Assembly (NCBI GenBank): GCA_027596035.1 | Contig: JADGJA010000220.1 | Location: 1-29,515 of the forward strand | Source of the DNA: Thoreauomyces humboldtii | Lineage: Eukaryota > Chytridiomycota > Chytridiomycetes > Spizellomycetales > Powellomycetaceae | Reading direction: 5' to 3' | Length of the DNA stretch: 29,515 bases | Shown: positions 19,670 to 28,875 of the stretch, piece after piece | Layout: the number at the start of each line of letters is the position of its first letter | Numbering within the stretch: the stretch's first letter is position 1 | The notes under the pieces: generated by a model | What the model saw: the letters and a program-made list of their open reading frames with translations, nothing else | What the model was told of the DNA's origin: nothing | Databases searched by the model: none | Translations under genes and position numbers: made by a program

Positions 19670-20389
19670 CATGACAGGCCCAAAATGCTGGACGAAAGTC
19701 CGCTCTTTCCGTGCCCGCCCACTATAAATTCGGCATGGTTGGTGGAAGTCCCGAATTCGACACTGGACTAAAATTGACGCAACATTCATGGTCGCTCGGC
19801 CCCCAGGACGCAAGTGATCAAGAGGTGGGCGGCTCACTCCGGGATAAGAGTCGAGCAGACAGGCGCCTGTCGAACCGATCCAATACCGTAGGTCCTGAGA
19901 GGAGACCGCCAAAGGGCTGCTCAACGCTATCTAGCGATGCATCCTCTGCCGGGCGCACAAGACCATCTCAAGAGTTAACTTTCAAGTCCCTGTATTTGCG
20001 GATCGCTTCGCAAACGGCCTTTGATCGCTCGAAGCTGTCCAATACCCTTCCGCTATTCTGCTGCTGAACTTCTGCATATCGGCAGTTTGGAATGAGTGGC
20101 ATGTGCTCAAAGTCATAGTCTGAAAACCGGTACATCCGATTATTGGTAGCCGGGTTCGCATGTGGTTTGATGGGCCGAGAACGAAGGAAGCAGAAGGATC
20201 CTGGCCTTGACAGCGGGGTGTTCCCCCCTCAGTTTGACTTTGTTGCATCGAGCAGGCAACGCAGGCGGCGTTTCGCTTCGGCGACCAAACTCTCCCACTC
20301 TGGTTTATAACACAAAGCTGACCTTCCTCACAACACGTTGCCTTCCTTGCCTCTCGACCGTTCTTCGTTAGTTCTGAACTCGAAACTGC

Positions 20390-20750
20390 ATGATGCCCAC
20401 GGTGGGGGACTCGTCGAATCTGTGAGACCTCTTTTGTCCTGCGAGGCTCACACCTACTCACACAAACCCGTATACATTTGACACCCGCGTTCAAGGCTTG
20501 GACGGAAGAAGAAGACGGCGCACTCAGATATGCCCTGGCCTGCAACCACACCCTCAAAACGATTCACGAGACCATGGAAAAGGTCTTTGGAAAAGGCAGG
20601 ACGCCCAACGCCGTGAACAAACGGTACACCTCTGCCAAGTTCCTCAACGGCAAGGAAGCCTTCCACCAGGAAGCAAATGCTCCTACGCGCCCTAAACGCA
20701 AGAAAGTCAAGACCAAGCATGAGGAAGATTCTGTGAAGGAGGAGGAATGA
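20390..20750 (+). CDS. Small SANT/Myb-like DNA-binding-type protein (first exon tentative)
   Basis: The certain part is 20496-20750, encoding 84 residues. It starts AWTEEEDGALRYALA, followed by LKTIHETMEKVFGKGRTPNA and VNKRY, the tryptophan, acidic first helix and third-helix pattern of a single Myb/SANT-like domain. It ends with a basic stretch (RPKRKKVKTK) that looks like a nuclear signal and an acidic end (EEDSVKEEE). The open frame has no ATG, so a spliced start is needed. The best in-phase option I see is ATG at 20390 with exon 1 20390-20401 and an intron 20402-20495 (GT...AAG), giving 88 residues; the donor is weak. The gene sits between the two copies of the 74-bp repeat. Function unknown beyond probable DNA or chromatin binding. 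Confidence 0.6.
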
Positions 20751-21216
20751 GGGATGTTTTCTCATGGGTTGAGCCTTTCGGCGATTTCAAGAGGTGCCTG
20801 TTTGCTTTTCTGGTTGCTTTCTCCGTTTTGCTCTATCTGCACTTCTAGTATAGTCTAAATGCGCACATCAGTATGACATGACGGAGCGAAATCTTTCGTG
20901 AATCATGCTGTTGAGGATAAATCATACCAGGTCGTTTGAAAGTGTAGGTGCATACATGCTTCCCTCCCCAATGCTCCCTCGCTGGTTTCTTATTCTGCTG
21001 GGTGCTGTTTGCCAATTTTGCACCGCTGTTTCGCTCCTGCGGTGATTATCAGATCAGAGGTTGGATGTACAGAAAGGTCGGGGTGGTGGCTTGGTTATCC
21101 CATTTGCCTTGGACAGTTACATCATGACCTTTCTTGCGGGGGTGGACCTCTCGAGTTTCTCTCTGCTCTCCTCCCAAATCTGTAAAACGGAACATCCCAA
21201 GAGCCTTCTGGAAACC
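20751..21216 (+). promoter_or_regulatory. Intergenic region and leader of the phosphotransferase gene, with repeat copy 2
   Basis: 466 bp after the SANT-like gene. The first part is T-rich and is probably its 3' UTR. The second copy of the 74-bp repeat (21035-21108) ends 108 bases before the phosphotransferase ATG, so it lies in that gene's promoter or leader. The phosphotransferase frame is open upstream through the repeat but is not conserved there. Confidence 0.45.
21035..21108 (+). repeat. Direct repeat, copy 2 (74 bp)
   Basis: Same orientation as copy 1, 1,439 bases downstream; 73 of 74 bases agree. The sequence on either side is unrelated between the two copies apart from short chance matches. 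Bases directly flanking the pair do not form an obvious target-site duplication. Confidence 0.95.
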
Positions 21217-22860
21217 ATGGCCGTCGGAGTCTTTAGCGATAGGGACATTGCCGCCCTCAAGAACTACAAGTACAGCAGCGTAGACAAGTCCGTCCTCTCC
21301 CGCTACTTTGTGAGTTGTGCAGAGTACCTGAAAAGCCAGTTTTGAACTCGACGCTAATCGCTTCTCCTCCTCCCAGCTTAACCCATACTGGTGGAACCAG
21401 CTCGTCAAGATCTTTCCGCTATGGTTTGCGTAGGTCAAGCTTCGATACTTTGCGTCAAGGATTTTCATCGCTCACGCATGTCTTCTTCCGAACAGACCCA
21501 ACCTGATCACGCTTTCCGGCCTCGCCCTCGTCGGGATCAACATCATGATGCTGCTGTACTACTCCCCTGACCTTGTCGAGCCCTGCCCAGCCTGGGTCTA
21601 CTACGGGTTCTCCATCGGACTCTTCATGTACCAGTCCTTGGACGCCATCGATGGCAAGCAAGCCCGTAGGACCGGAACGAGCGGACCCCTGGGAGAGCTC
21701 TTTGACCAGTGAGTCCCAGAGTCGCTTCGCAGTCGATCTCACGCCAGTCACTGATGCCGCATCGCCCCTTACTACAGTGGCTGCGACGCTTTGAACACTA
21801 CTCTTGCCGGCCTTCTCACTGCCTCGGCATTGAACTTGCACCAGTCGTGGTGGCTGGTGATCAGCATTCTGTCAGCTTTGACCAACTTCTATCTCAGCAC
21901 TTGGGAGGAATATCACACTGGAACGTTGTACCTTGGATACTGCAGTGGGCCCGTTGAGGGCATCCTCCTCGTTTGCGTTGTTTTCGCTGTCACTGGCTTC
22001 TACGGTGGGTTGCCATCAGTTGCACTTTCAAGTCTCTTTCAGGGAACTCAAAAACTACGATTTCTAGGCCCGGGACTCTGGGACACGCACCTTTCCGCTC
22101 TTCTTCCCAAGGCTGCGTCCTTCCTTCCCCAGATCGTTCAGGACACGCGGCTGAATGAGGTTTTCCTGGGCATGGGCGCCTCCATCCTGGTCTTCAACGT
22201 TGTCGGCAGGTGGGACGAGACGCAAGGTATCCGATCTGCAAATTGGATGCTGACTCTTCTTTTTTTCTTGACTGCAGCGCAAGCAACGTTCGCGCGCTAT
22301 GTGCCAGGGAAAAGAAAAGCTTCGGAGTGGCACTCGCCGGCCTGCTTCCCTTTGTTGCCTTCTGCTCCGGTGTGACTTTGTGGCTCGCAATCTCTCCTTC
22401 GATTCTGCACACCCACTTGATTCCCTTCATCCTCATGGTCGGCTGCCTGTTCGGTCACACGGTTGGTCGCATGATCACCGCTCACGTGACCGACCGGCCA
22501 TTCCCTTACAAGGACACACCCGCTACCATCGTCTTCGCTCTCGGAATCCTCTCCTCGTTCGTGTTCCGTAACTGGGAAACGTCCGACGGAGCCACCAGCG
22601 GACCTCTCATCGGACATCCCTTCCCCAAGGACCTCGCTCGTCGTGCTCAGGCCGGGCTCCACGCCCTCTTTGGGCACGTGGACCGCGTCGATGACGCAGC
22701 ATTTGTCGAAGGCGTCGTCGTCCACATTCTCCTTGCCGTGTGCGTGTTCATGTACCTGAGGTTCGCGCTTCGCATCATCAACGACTACTGCGAGGTCTTC
22801 GACTGCTACTGCTTGAGGATCAAGCACAAGAAGGTGGACGCCACAAAGAAGACCAAGTAG
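21217..22860 (+). CDS. CDP-alcohol phosphatidyltransferase: choline/ethanolamine phosphotransferase (CPT1/EPT1 type), 6 exons
   Basis: Last step of the Kennedy pathway: it joins CDP-choline or CDP-ethanolamine with diacylglycerol to make phosphatidylcholine or phosphatidylethanolamine in ER/Golgi membranes. Exons: 21217-21309, 21377-21429, 21496-21708, 21778-22004, 22068-22209, 22278-22860, giving 436 residues (yeast enzymes about 390). The N-terminal part has [15 protein letters not shown] and [20 protein letters not shown]. The catalytic CDP-alcohol motif DG-x2-AR-x8-G-x3-D-x3-D is complete at 101-123 (DGKQAR, then G115, D119, D123). Multiple hydrophobic segments follow, including [15 protein letters not shown]. 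The C-terminus is Lys-rich. Sequence alone does not separate choline from ethanolamine preference. The start at 21217 matches the family start closely. Confidence 0.93.
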
Positions 22861-23175
22861 GACTCTGGTCGTTATACGATATCACCCGCCCCCGTATGGT
22901 TTTTATACTTTTACGCCCATCATTTCCCAATTTTTGATTTGCATGCACGTTGCGACCTGAGAGGCTGTGCATTTTGTCTGAGACCTTACGTTTGGACAGT
23001 CACAGCGTCTCCTGCATTCGTATCTGCCCGCTTAGAGTAGCGCAATCTCCTTGTACTTTGTCATACACTTTGCAACTGTATCTACACAGGCCCTTACTGT
23101 TCCCGTTATCCCAGCCTCGTGAGGACCTACTTTCTCCTTGTCTGGAATCTTTCTTCGACGCCAGCTTTCAACGGA
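22861..23175 (+). promoter_or_regulatory. Intergenic region upstream of the guanylyltransferase gene
   Basis: 315 bp between two genes on the same strand. It is T- and C-rich and contains no gene that I can support. It should hold the 3' UTR of the phosphotransferase and the promoter of the capping enzyme. Confidence 0.5.
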
Positions 23176-24815
23176 ATGCCTCCTGCCGTGATTCCTCAGA
23201 TCCCTGGCTCACTCACCCCGAAGGGTCAAAAGCTGCACGCATTGCAAAGCTCGGTTGCCCGACTTCTCGGTGCAAAGTCGCTCGGGTAAGCGCTAATCTC
23301 TTCTTGCCATCGTATCTCTAAGTCACATCTGCTTAAGTTGCGTATGCACCTAGATTCTCAGGAGCTCAACCAATAAGCTTTACTTCCGAGCACCTGAAGG
23401 AACTCCAACATGAGAACTACTTCGTTAGCGAGAAAGCGGACGGCATCAGATGTCTGATGTTTACAACCACGGATCATCAGGGAAGGGGGGAAACGTTCCT
23501 GGTGAGCTCAGGAGACTCCAGTCAGGAGCAGTCATGACCCGGGAGTTGACTTGAACGACCCTAGATCGATCGCCACAACGACTACTATCAATTGGATTTT
23601 GGATTGCCCATCGACGGGCGATCACGACATTGGCACTTTGATACTCTCGTGGATGGAGAATTGGTGCTTGATACGTTCGAGGATGGACGGGTGCGTTTTT
23701 ACCTTTGCGTCAATAGACATCCAACGTCTGGTTGACCAACACGCTCTCAAACGCAGCAACAACTATGGTTCCTACTTTTCGACTGTATGGCTGTGGATGG
23801 GAAGGCGTTAGTCGATCGGCCGTATCACAAGAGGCTAGGGGTATGTAGCCTTTCGGACATGATCTTCGGAAGTTGCTCGAGTTCCTAACCGCTTCTTTTT
23901 GCAGCATCTTCGAGAATTCATTCTCAAGCCATATCTTTACCTTTCGAAAGCTGATCCCGCCTATGCACATCGGCAACCATTTCGGTGAGCTTGCAGATTG
24001 CAGGCTAACTCTTGGCGCGGGTGGTCCGCTGACAGTTCCTTACGCAGAATGGATCTCAAGGCGTTACAACTCGCTTACGCGTTGAAGGAGGTCTTCGACG
24101 CCATGCCAACGTTGAAGCACAAGTCTGATGGCATCATCTTCACGTCGAAAGATGCAAAGTACGGGCTTGGGACATGTCACAAGATGTGGGTAAGCCATTC
24201 TATAGCAACTTTCTTCGCTCGTGTCTGCGCTCAACTCAACGGACGATCTGCTCTTCAGGTTGAAATGGAAACCTGCGGATGAGAACACTGTCGACTTCAA
24301 GATTCGCGTGATGGGAGACTATGAGCGGCCAACGTTTGTGCTACAGCTGTGGCACGGAAGAGACGAGTACTCGGACCACGGCATTCTGAAACTGACGCCG
24401 GAGGAAGCGGAAGTGTATGTTTCCGTTGTCAAATGTTCTTCGCACCTTTAGCCTCCATCATGTACTGACTTCACCGTTCCTCATTCCAGCTGGAACCACA
24501 ATCCCCCAGATGGTCGTATCGTAGAATGTCGATTTGATCCGCTACTGGAATCCGAGTGGCGGTTTCATCGATTTAGAGATGACAAAGCGCACGCCAACCA
24601 CGTGAACACGTACGAGAAGATCATGGTCAGCATCAAGGACGGCGTAGGAAAGGCAGAGGTGAGCTTTTCTTCCAGCCTGTCCTTGTTTGGATTCTTTTCT
24701 GACGCTGTCATTCTAGCTCTTTGCTACCGCACCCGAGATCCGCGCTCGATGGAAGGAGCGGGAGGCACGTGACAGGGAGCGTGAAGCGCGGGAGAAAGCA
24801 GATGCTCGTCAATAA
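23176..24815 (+). CDS. CEG1: mRNA-capping enzyme, GTP:RNA guanylyltransferase (CEG1 type), 9 exons
   Basis: Nuclear enzyme that moves GMP from GTP via a lysine onto the 5' diphosphate end of nascent Pol II transcripts. Exons: 23176-23285, 23354-23501, 23565-23690, 23757-23840, 23905-23984, 24048-24185, 24259-24414, 24490-24658, 24717-24815, giving 369 residues. Nucleotidyltransferase motifs are in order: I, KADGIR with catalytic Lys64; III, DTLVDGELVLD; IIIa, LLFDCMAVDGKAL; IV, KSDGIIF; V, LKWKPADENTVDFKI (its start is rebuilt across intron 6); VI, EWRFHRFRDDKAHAN. No phosphatase domain is fused at the N-terminus, as in fungi and unlike animals, so a separate triphosphatase must exist elsewhere. 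The C-terminus is a charged Arg/Glu helix. All introns splice in phase and every key residue is present. Confidence 0.93.
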
Positions 24816-25233
24816 TATATTCGGGTTGTAGGCGCTGTAACGCCGTAGAGATAATCTTTGTTCGAATCGAATGCGGCTATCCTAATATGCAAGATCCAGC
24901 GACCAGCCCTGGTGCTTTTCCAGTGAGGCGCTCGAGCATCACCAGGGTGGAAGTTGGGCTGCTCGTCTGTATGCAACACTATCCATGCGCTTTCATGGTT
25001 GTGAGCGCGATGATCTGCGAAGAATGCAAACGTCGGAGAATAGCTCTTCGACAGCGTAAGGCCAACGCGACGACGGACAGACCTATCGGCTCTCGCGTCG
25101 TCGAGGAAGGACATTCGGAACGGCGGGGGTGCTGAACGTTCCAAGCAACACTTGTAGACATCAAGCGAAAGTCAACACGCAGAAAGACCTCTCAGAGCTA
25201 CCGCTTCAGCGACCGCGCGGGGTCCGACACAAG
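24816..25233 (+). promoter_or_regulatory. Intergenic region upstream of SPAG16/PF20
   Basis: 418 bp between two genes on the same strand, with no gene that I can support. The SPAG16 frame is open upstream to about 25129 but has no ATG before 25234. An imperfect inverted pair, GTTGTA...TGTAAC (24825-24841), lies just after the capping-enzyme stop. Confidence 0.45.
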
Positions 25234-27568
25234 ATGAGCGTCGCCATGGCCATTCCGTCCGCTTTCCTTGCGCCGCTCGGTCTCGGTCCACGGCAGTCCC
25301 CACCTCTGCAGCCGTTTCCGGACTCGGATGCCAATTCCATGTCTGATTCATACTTTCTCGAACCGGCAGCGTCCGTCCTGCCGGACCCCGACGAAGACGA
25401 GCTCTCGTACGAGGAGATAGCCGTCGAAGAGTTCGAGGAGGACGATGACGACGGGGGAGAGGAGACGCTGGAACGAGCCGTCCGACGGATGAACGAGGGC
25501 CGGTTCTTTGGAGGAAACCTAGGAGATCCGACCGCCACGAAACCGGAAGGGGGAGACGCGGGCGCCCACAACCCGGTCGCGAAGCTCACCAAACGACCCG
25601 AGGTCATCGACGACTACATCCGCAACTGGCTGTCGTCCAAGGGACTCGTCCGATCCCTCGACGCCTTCCAGAACGAGTGGTACGAGTTCCAGCAGCGGGG
25701 GAAACTGTCCCAGGAGGACGTCACGACCGTGCCCGACGTCTACCAGAGGAACCAGGAGCTGGCGGACGCCCTCCAGAAGCTCAGGGTGGACGTGGAGAAC
25801 TACAAGGACATTGCCAGCAAAGCCAGGGCGACGTACGACAAGCTTCGCAAGGAGAGGGACTTTCACAGGATGCATCACAAGCGCGTCGTGCAGGAAAAGA
25901 ACCGGTTGATATCCGACATCAAACGATTGAAGAAGCACTACGAGGGGTACGAACCCACCGTTAAGCAGCAGCAGATAAAGTACGAGGTCGCCATGAAGGA
26001 GAAGATGCTCATGAGGTTGGAACGGGATCGACTGGCGGCCAAGGTGGCCACTCTGGAGGCGACCATGAGGTCAGATCGGAGAGGAAACCACAGCGCGAAC
26101 AACAACAGCAACAACAACAACAACGGCGGAGAGACGGCCGCCACGCCGTCCGCCGCCGCAGTGAGCGCCGGTAGAGCGAAGGATGGACCGAAGGAGGGCG
26201 GTGTCAGACCGACAGTCCCGGCTGCTGGAGGGAAAGAGTCTACGGGACGGAAGACGGGCACGCTTCCTGCCGAGGACCGGACCAATCCTTTCGTCCACAT
26301 GGACCTTCCTTCCCTCAAAAACGACCGCATGCGACAGGTTCACTCCATAAAAGGCCACGACCTCGCCGTGACATCGTAAGTGGAACTCTAGCTCCCGAAT
26401 CCTCGATTTCTGCGGTCCTGTCCGTCTGACCCTGCAATTTGGATGGACGACAGCTTGAAGTTTCACCCGAAAAAGATGATACTGGCCACCGTGTCAGACG
26501 ACAAGACGTGGAAGATGTGGGCTTTCCCGACCGGTGAACTTATCATGAGCGGGTCAGGACACAAGGATTGGGTGGCGGAGTGTGACTTCCATCCAAGGTA
26601 TATCGGCTGCGTGCTCTCGTCATTCCACCCTGCCCTTCCTGACCGTGCTTCCTTGATGACTTTTCGTCAGGGGTGCACATCTCGCTACAGCTTCTGGAGA
26701 TGGCACGGTGAAGCTCTGGGATTTCGCAAAGGGGGCCGTGACGGCCACGCTCGGGGACCACACGCAGGCCGTCTGGTCCTGCGCGTTCCACGATACAGGA
26801 GACTTTCTCGTGTCAGGATCCATGGACTCTACAGCCAAGCTATGGGATGTTCACACGTAATGCTCGCTCTCTTTCATACCTTTTGGCTTTTTGTTTTTTG
26901 ATCGCTCACCCCCGGTGACAGAGCAAAGTGCCGACAGACGTTTCGAGGTCATGCCGACAGCGTGAACCACGTCTCGTTCCTCCCATACACCAACACGGTC
27001 GTCACCTGCTCCGGCGACAAGACCATCAGCCTGTGGGACGCCCGGACTGGATTATGTTCGCAGACCTTGTACGGCCATGCGAACGCCGTGAACAGTGTCG
27101 GGGTCAGCATCAAGGTAACCGACAGCATGTCCAGGATGGTGCGCGGGTATTCTGGGTTGGTACACAAATCTAACAACAGTCGGGTCATGTTAGGGTGATG
27201 CGATCGCATCCTCGGACGCGGACGGTACCGTCAAGCTCTGGGACATTCGAAACGTATCCGAACTCTCCTCGCACGCGTTCGGTCCTGCTGCCGCGAATCG
27301 GGTGACTTTTGACCCAGCCGGGACGACGCTCGTCGTGGCGAGCGACGACGGAACGTGTAGGCTCGTGGGCGTGCGAGACGGCAACGTGGCGAGGGAGTGG
27401 AATGCGTGCGAGGAGGGGTGTTTGGGCGCGGTGGTGGACCGAAATGGCGAATTCTTGTGTGCTGCTGGGAGTGGTAAGCACTTGGAGAGCGCGGTACTTG
27501 CGGCAGCGGAGAAACTGATCGTGTTTTCTGTGCGCTACGCAGACGGGTCAATACGGATTTTCCAGTGA
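25234..27568 (+). CDS. SPAG16: SPAG16/PF20-like WD40 protein of the flagellar central pair, 6 exons
   Basis: Homologue of Chlamydomonas PF20 and animal SPAG16, which sit on the central-pair microtubules of the axoneme and are required for flagellar motility. Exons: 25234-26375, 26454-26597, 26671-26856, 26922-27114, 27194-27473, 27543-27568, giving 656 residues (human SPAG16 631). Order: acidic N-terminus (about 50-80); LisH-like segment (DDYIRNWLSSKGLVRSLDAF, 126-145); coiled coil (about 170-280) holding the family signature KERDFHRMHHKRVVQEKNRL (206-225) and SDIKRLKKHYEGYEPT; a low-complexity Asn/Ser linker (288-298); then seven WD repeats (about 365-656), with SGDGTVKLWDF, SMDSTAKLWDV, SGDKTISLWDA and DADGTVKLWDI as examples. 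The last exon is only 26 bases. The start is the first ATG in frame, in good context (ACAAGATGA). Confidence 0.93.
26098..26125 (+). repeat. AAC/CAA trinucleotide repeat in SPAG16
   Basis: A run of mostly AAC codons encodes the Asn-rich linker between the coiled coil and the WD40 domain. It is likely to vary in length. Confidence 0.8.
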
Positions 27569-27749
27569 GAATTCCAGTAATATCAGAAGAAAGCAGTATG
27601 CTAGCGCTGTCACGCTTCATGTATATTTGCAAGATGATGGGCCCGCAGTAACGGGCAAAGTGGCATGCAGGGTTTCCTTCGACTAGGTCGACGGTATGCT
27701 GAGGTTGCTACGGTCGCTCAGACGAAGGGGCTCGCACGGGCCAAGCAGC

Positions 27750-27781
27750 TGGACGGCTACCTCTTTGGACGGCTACCCCTT
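27750..27781 (+). repeat. Tandem duplication of a 16-base unit
   Basis: TGGACGGCTACCTCTT is followed at once by TGGACGGCTACCCCTT; one base differs. Confidence 0.9.
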
Positions 27782-27898
27782 CGAGCGGTCGACCTCCCTG
27801 CTCTGCTCTCCTAAGAGTACCACCGCTCACACAGCAAGAGAGCTCAAGACTTGAGTCTGTAATGCAGCGTTGCCCACCGCAAGCTGCTCCCCAGGCGA

Positions 27899-27917
27899 CG
27901 TGTGTTTCGATGAAACA
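27899..27917. terminator. Inverted repeat in the shared 3' region of SPAG16 and RPC19
   Basis: CGTGTTTC, then GAT, then GAAACACG: an 8-base perfect stem with a 3-base loop, located 19 bases beyond the RPC19 stop on the minus strand. It could shape RNA 3' ends, but eukaryotic genes do not need such hairpins, so the function is a guess. Confidence 0.3.
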
Positions 27918-27935
27918 CGGGCGGCGCTATCCAGT

Positions 27936-28527
27936 TCAATCATCGTAGTTCTCCGTTGCTGCGACCTTTTCTTGGAAAGTGTGAAGAACGTGCTCTGACA
28001 AAGCTACCAGGTCGTCCAGTCCTTTGTCCAATGCCTGAGCTGCCGTCATGGAGCCTAGGAGAGGTGTTTACAACTGCCAGCGGGCCGATCCGAAGCCGCT
28101 TGGGATTGTAAGCTCACCATCTGTTTGGATTCGAAAGTGGATCTTGAATTCGGAAGGGTGAGGGATGGAGTAACCGCAAAAGGACACTGCTGGGCTGCGA
28201 GACAGACAGGACAAGGCAAAGACTCGTCGAGTCAGTCGTGCTGTGCGCGCATCCTGGCCGTCACTGGGAAGTCGGGTCCCCTTTTGCAAACATACTTTTT
28301 CATGACACAGTAGCGCAGCGAGTTTCCGAGGGTGTGGTCCTCGTCGTGAATGACGAAGGTTGCTGACCCCAGGTCGGATGGATCTGTGGATATCTGGCGA
28401 GGGGAAGAGGGTCAGCGCTCTCTTCAAGGAAGCGAAGCCAGTGGGAAACACGTACTATCTCGAACTTTGTGGCATTCTCCGTGAAGGGGAAGCCGTGAGT
28501 ATCGGTGACGGGTTCTACCATGGCCAT
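27936..28527 (-). CDS. RPC19: RNA polymerases I and III subunit AC19 (RPC19), 4 exons
   Basis: Small subunit shared by RNA polymerases I and III; it pairs with AC40 in a dimer that corresponds to the bacterial alpha dimer. Exons on the minus strand: 28527-28456, 28393-28296, 28194-28118, 28054-27936, giving 121 residues (human POLR1D 133, yeast 142). The alpha-like motif [20 protein letters not shown] is followed across intron 2 by [20 protein letters not shown], both hallmark family segments. The last exon forms the C-terminal helix, [20 protein letters not shown]. The start at 28527 gives a short variable N-terminus; the second ATG (28521) is also possible and removes two residues. No exon is long enough to stand out alone; the gene is clear only after splicing. 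All joins are in phase. Confidence 0.93.
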
Positions 28528-28875
28528 GATGGGCTAGATTTCTTTTCTAGGAAGGATCGGGGGAGTGGGCGGGGTGGAGAAGAGACTCGAACGAAGGGGG
28601 AGGGGCCGTGAGAAGAGAGCGAGTAATGTAAACTGGACGTACAAACCTTGGGGAACAGCCTCAACAGAGTCCAAAAAAGAACGAGAGAGCGAGAGAAGAG
28701 AGAGAGAGAGGGAGGATCCGACAGCCGGTTCTCCCACGACGTGGAAAAGTGCCAGGCCTCCCCAGTCCCCTCCCCCCTCGGGCACCCGGCCCCTCCCCGC
28801 CCACTCCGGGTATCATGCTTGCAGAGAGTCTCCGACCACCAGCTAGCTCTTCATGAACCCCTACGCTTCATTTCT
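28528..28875. promoter_or_regulatory. Divergent promoter region of RPC19 and the AT-hook gene, purine-rich
   Basis: 348 bp between two divergent ATGs. The plus strand is strongly purine-rich from about 28550, with a GA-rich microsatellite at about 28673-28714, then a C-rich stretch (about 28757-28808). Such strand asymmetry is common in nucleosome-poor promoters. No gene is seen. Confidence 0.45.

Larger units (their letters stand above)
18904..20389. other. Gene-poor interval with repeat copy and a coding-like fragment
   Basis: Nearly 1.5 kb with no complete gene. It contains the coding-like minus-strand fragment at 19284-19470 and the first copy of a 74-bp direct repeat (19596-19669), both listed separately. 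TATAAA-like boxes occur near 19722 and TTATAA near 20307; the second could serve the SANT-like gene. Open frames on both strands (for example 19610-19924 minus, 19711-20067 plus, 19982-20557 minus) have no recognisable domains and irregular composition, so I do not call them. Confidence 0.5.
27569..27935. other. Convergent intergenic region between SPAG16 and RPC19
   Basis: 367 bp between two stop codons, presumably both 3' UTRs. It contains a 16-base tandem duplication (27750-27781) and a self-complementary CGTGTTTCGATGAAACACG (27899-27917). No gene is seen. Confidence 0.55.

Noticed and set aside
19596..21108. Small LTR or terminal-repeat transposon bounded by the 74-bp repeats
   Set aside because: No matching target-site duplication next to the outer ends, no TG...CA ends, no primer-binding site, and no transposase, integrase or reverse transcriptase between them. 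The repeat itself is kept as a finding.
21035..21127. Minus-strand C/D snoRNA (ATGATGT box and CTGA box) at repeat copy 2
   Set aside because: The C-like box lies outside the repeat and is missing at copy 1; no terminal stem is visible.
24825..24841. Possible RFX X-box (GTTGTA...TGTAAC) upstream of the flagellar gene SPAG16
   Set aside because: Only a partial match, with a 5-base spacer larger than the usual 0-3, and about 400 bases from the start. Not strong enough to claim.
24809..25144. Minus-strand frame between the capping enzyme and SPAG16
   Set aside because: No recognisable content, and it overlaps the end of the capping-enzyme gene on the opposite strand.
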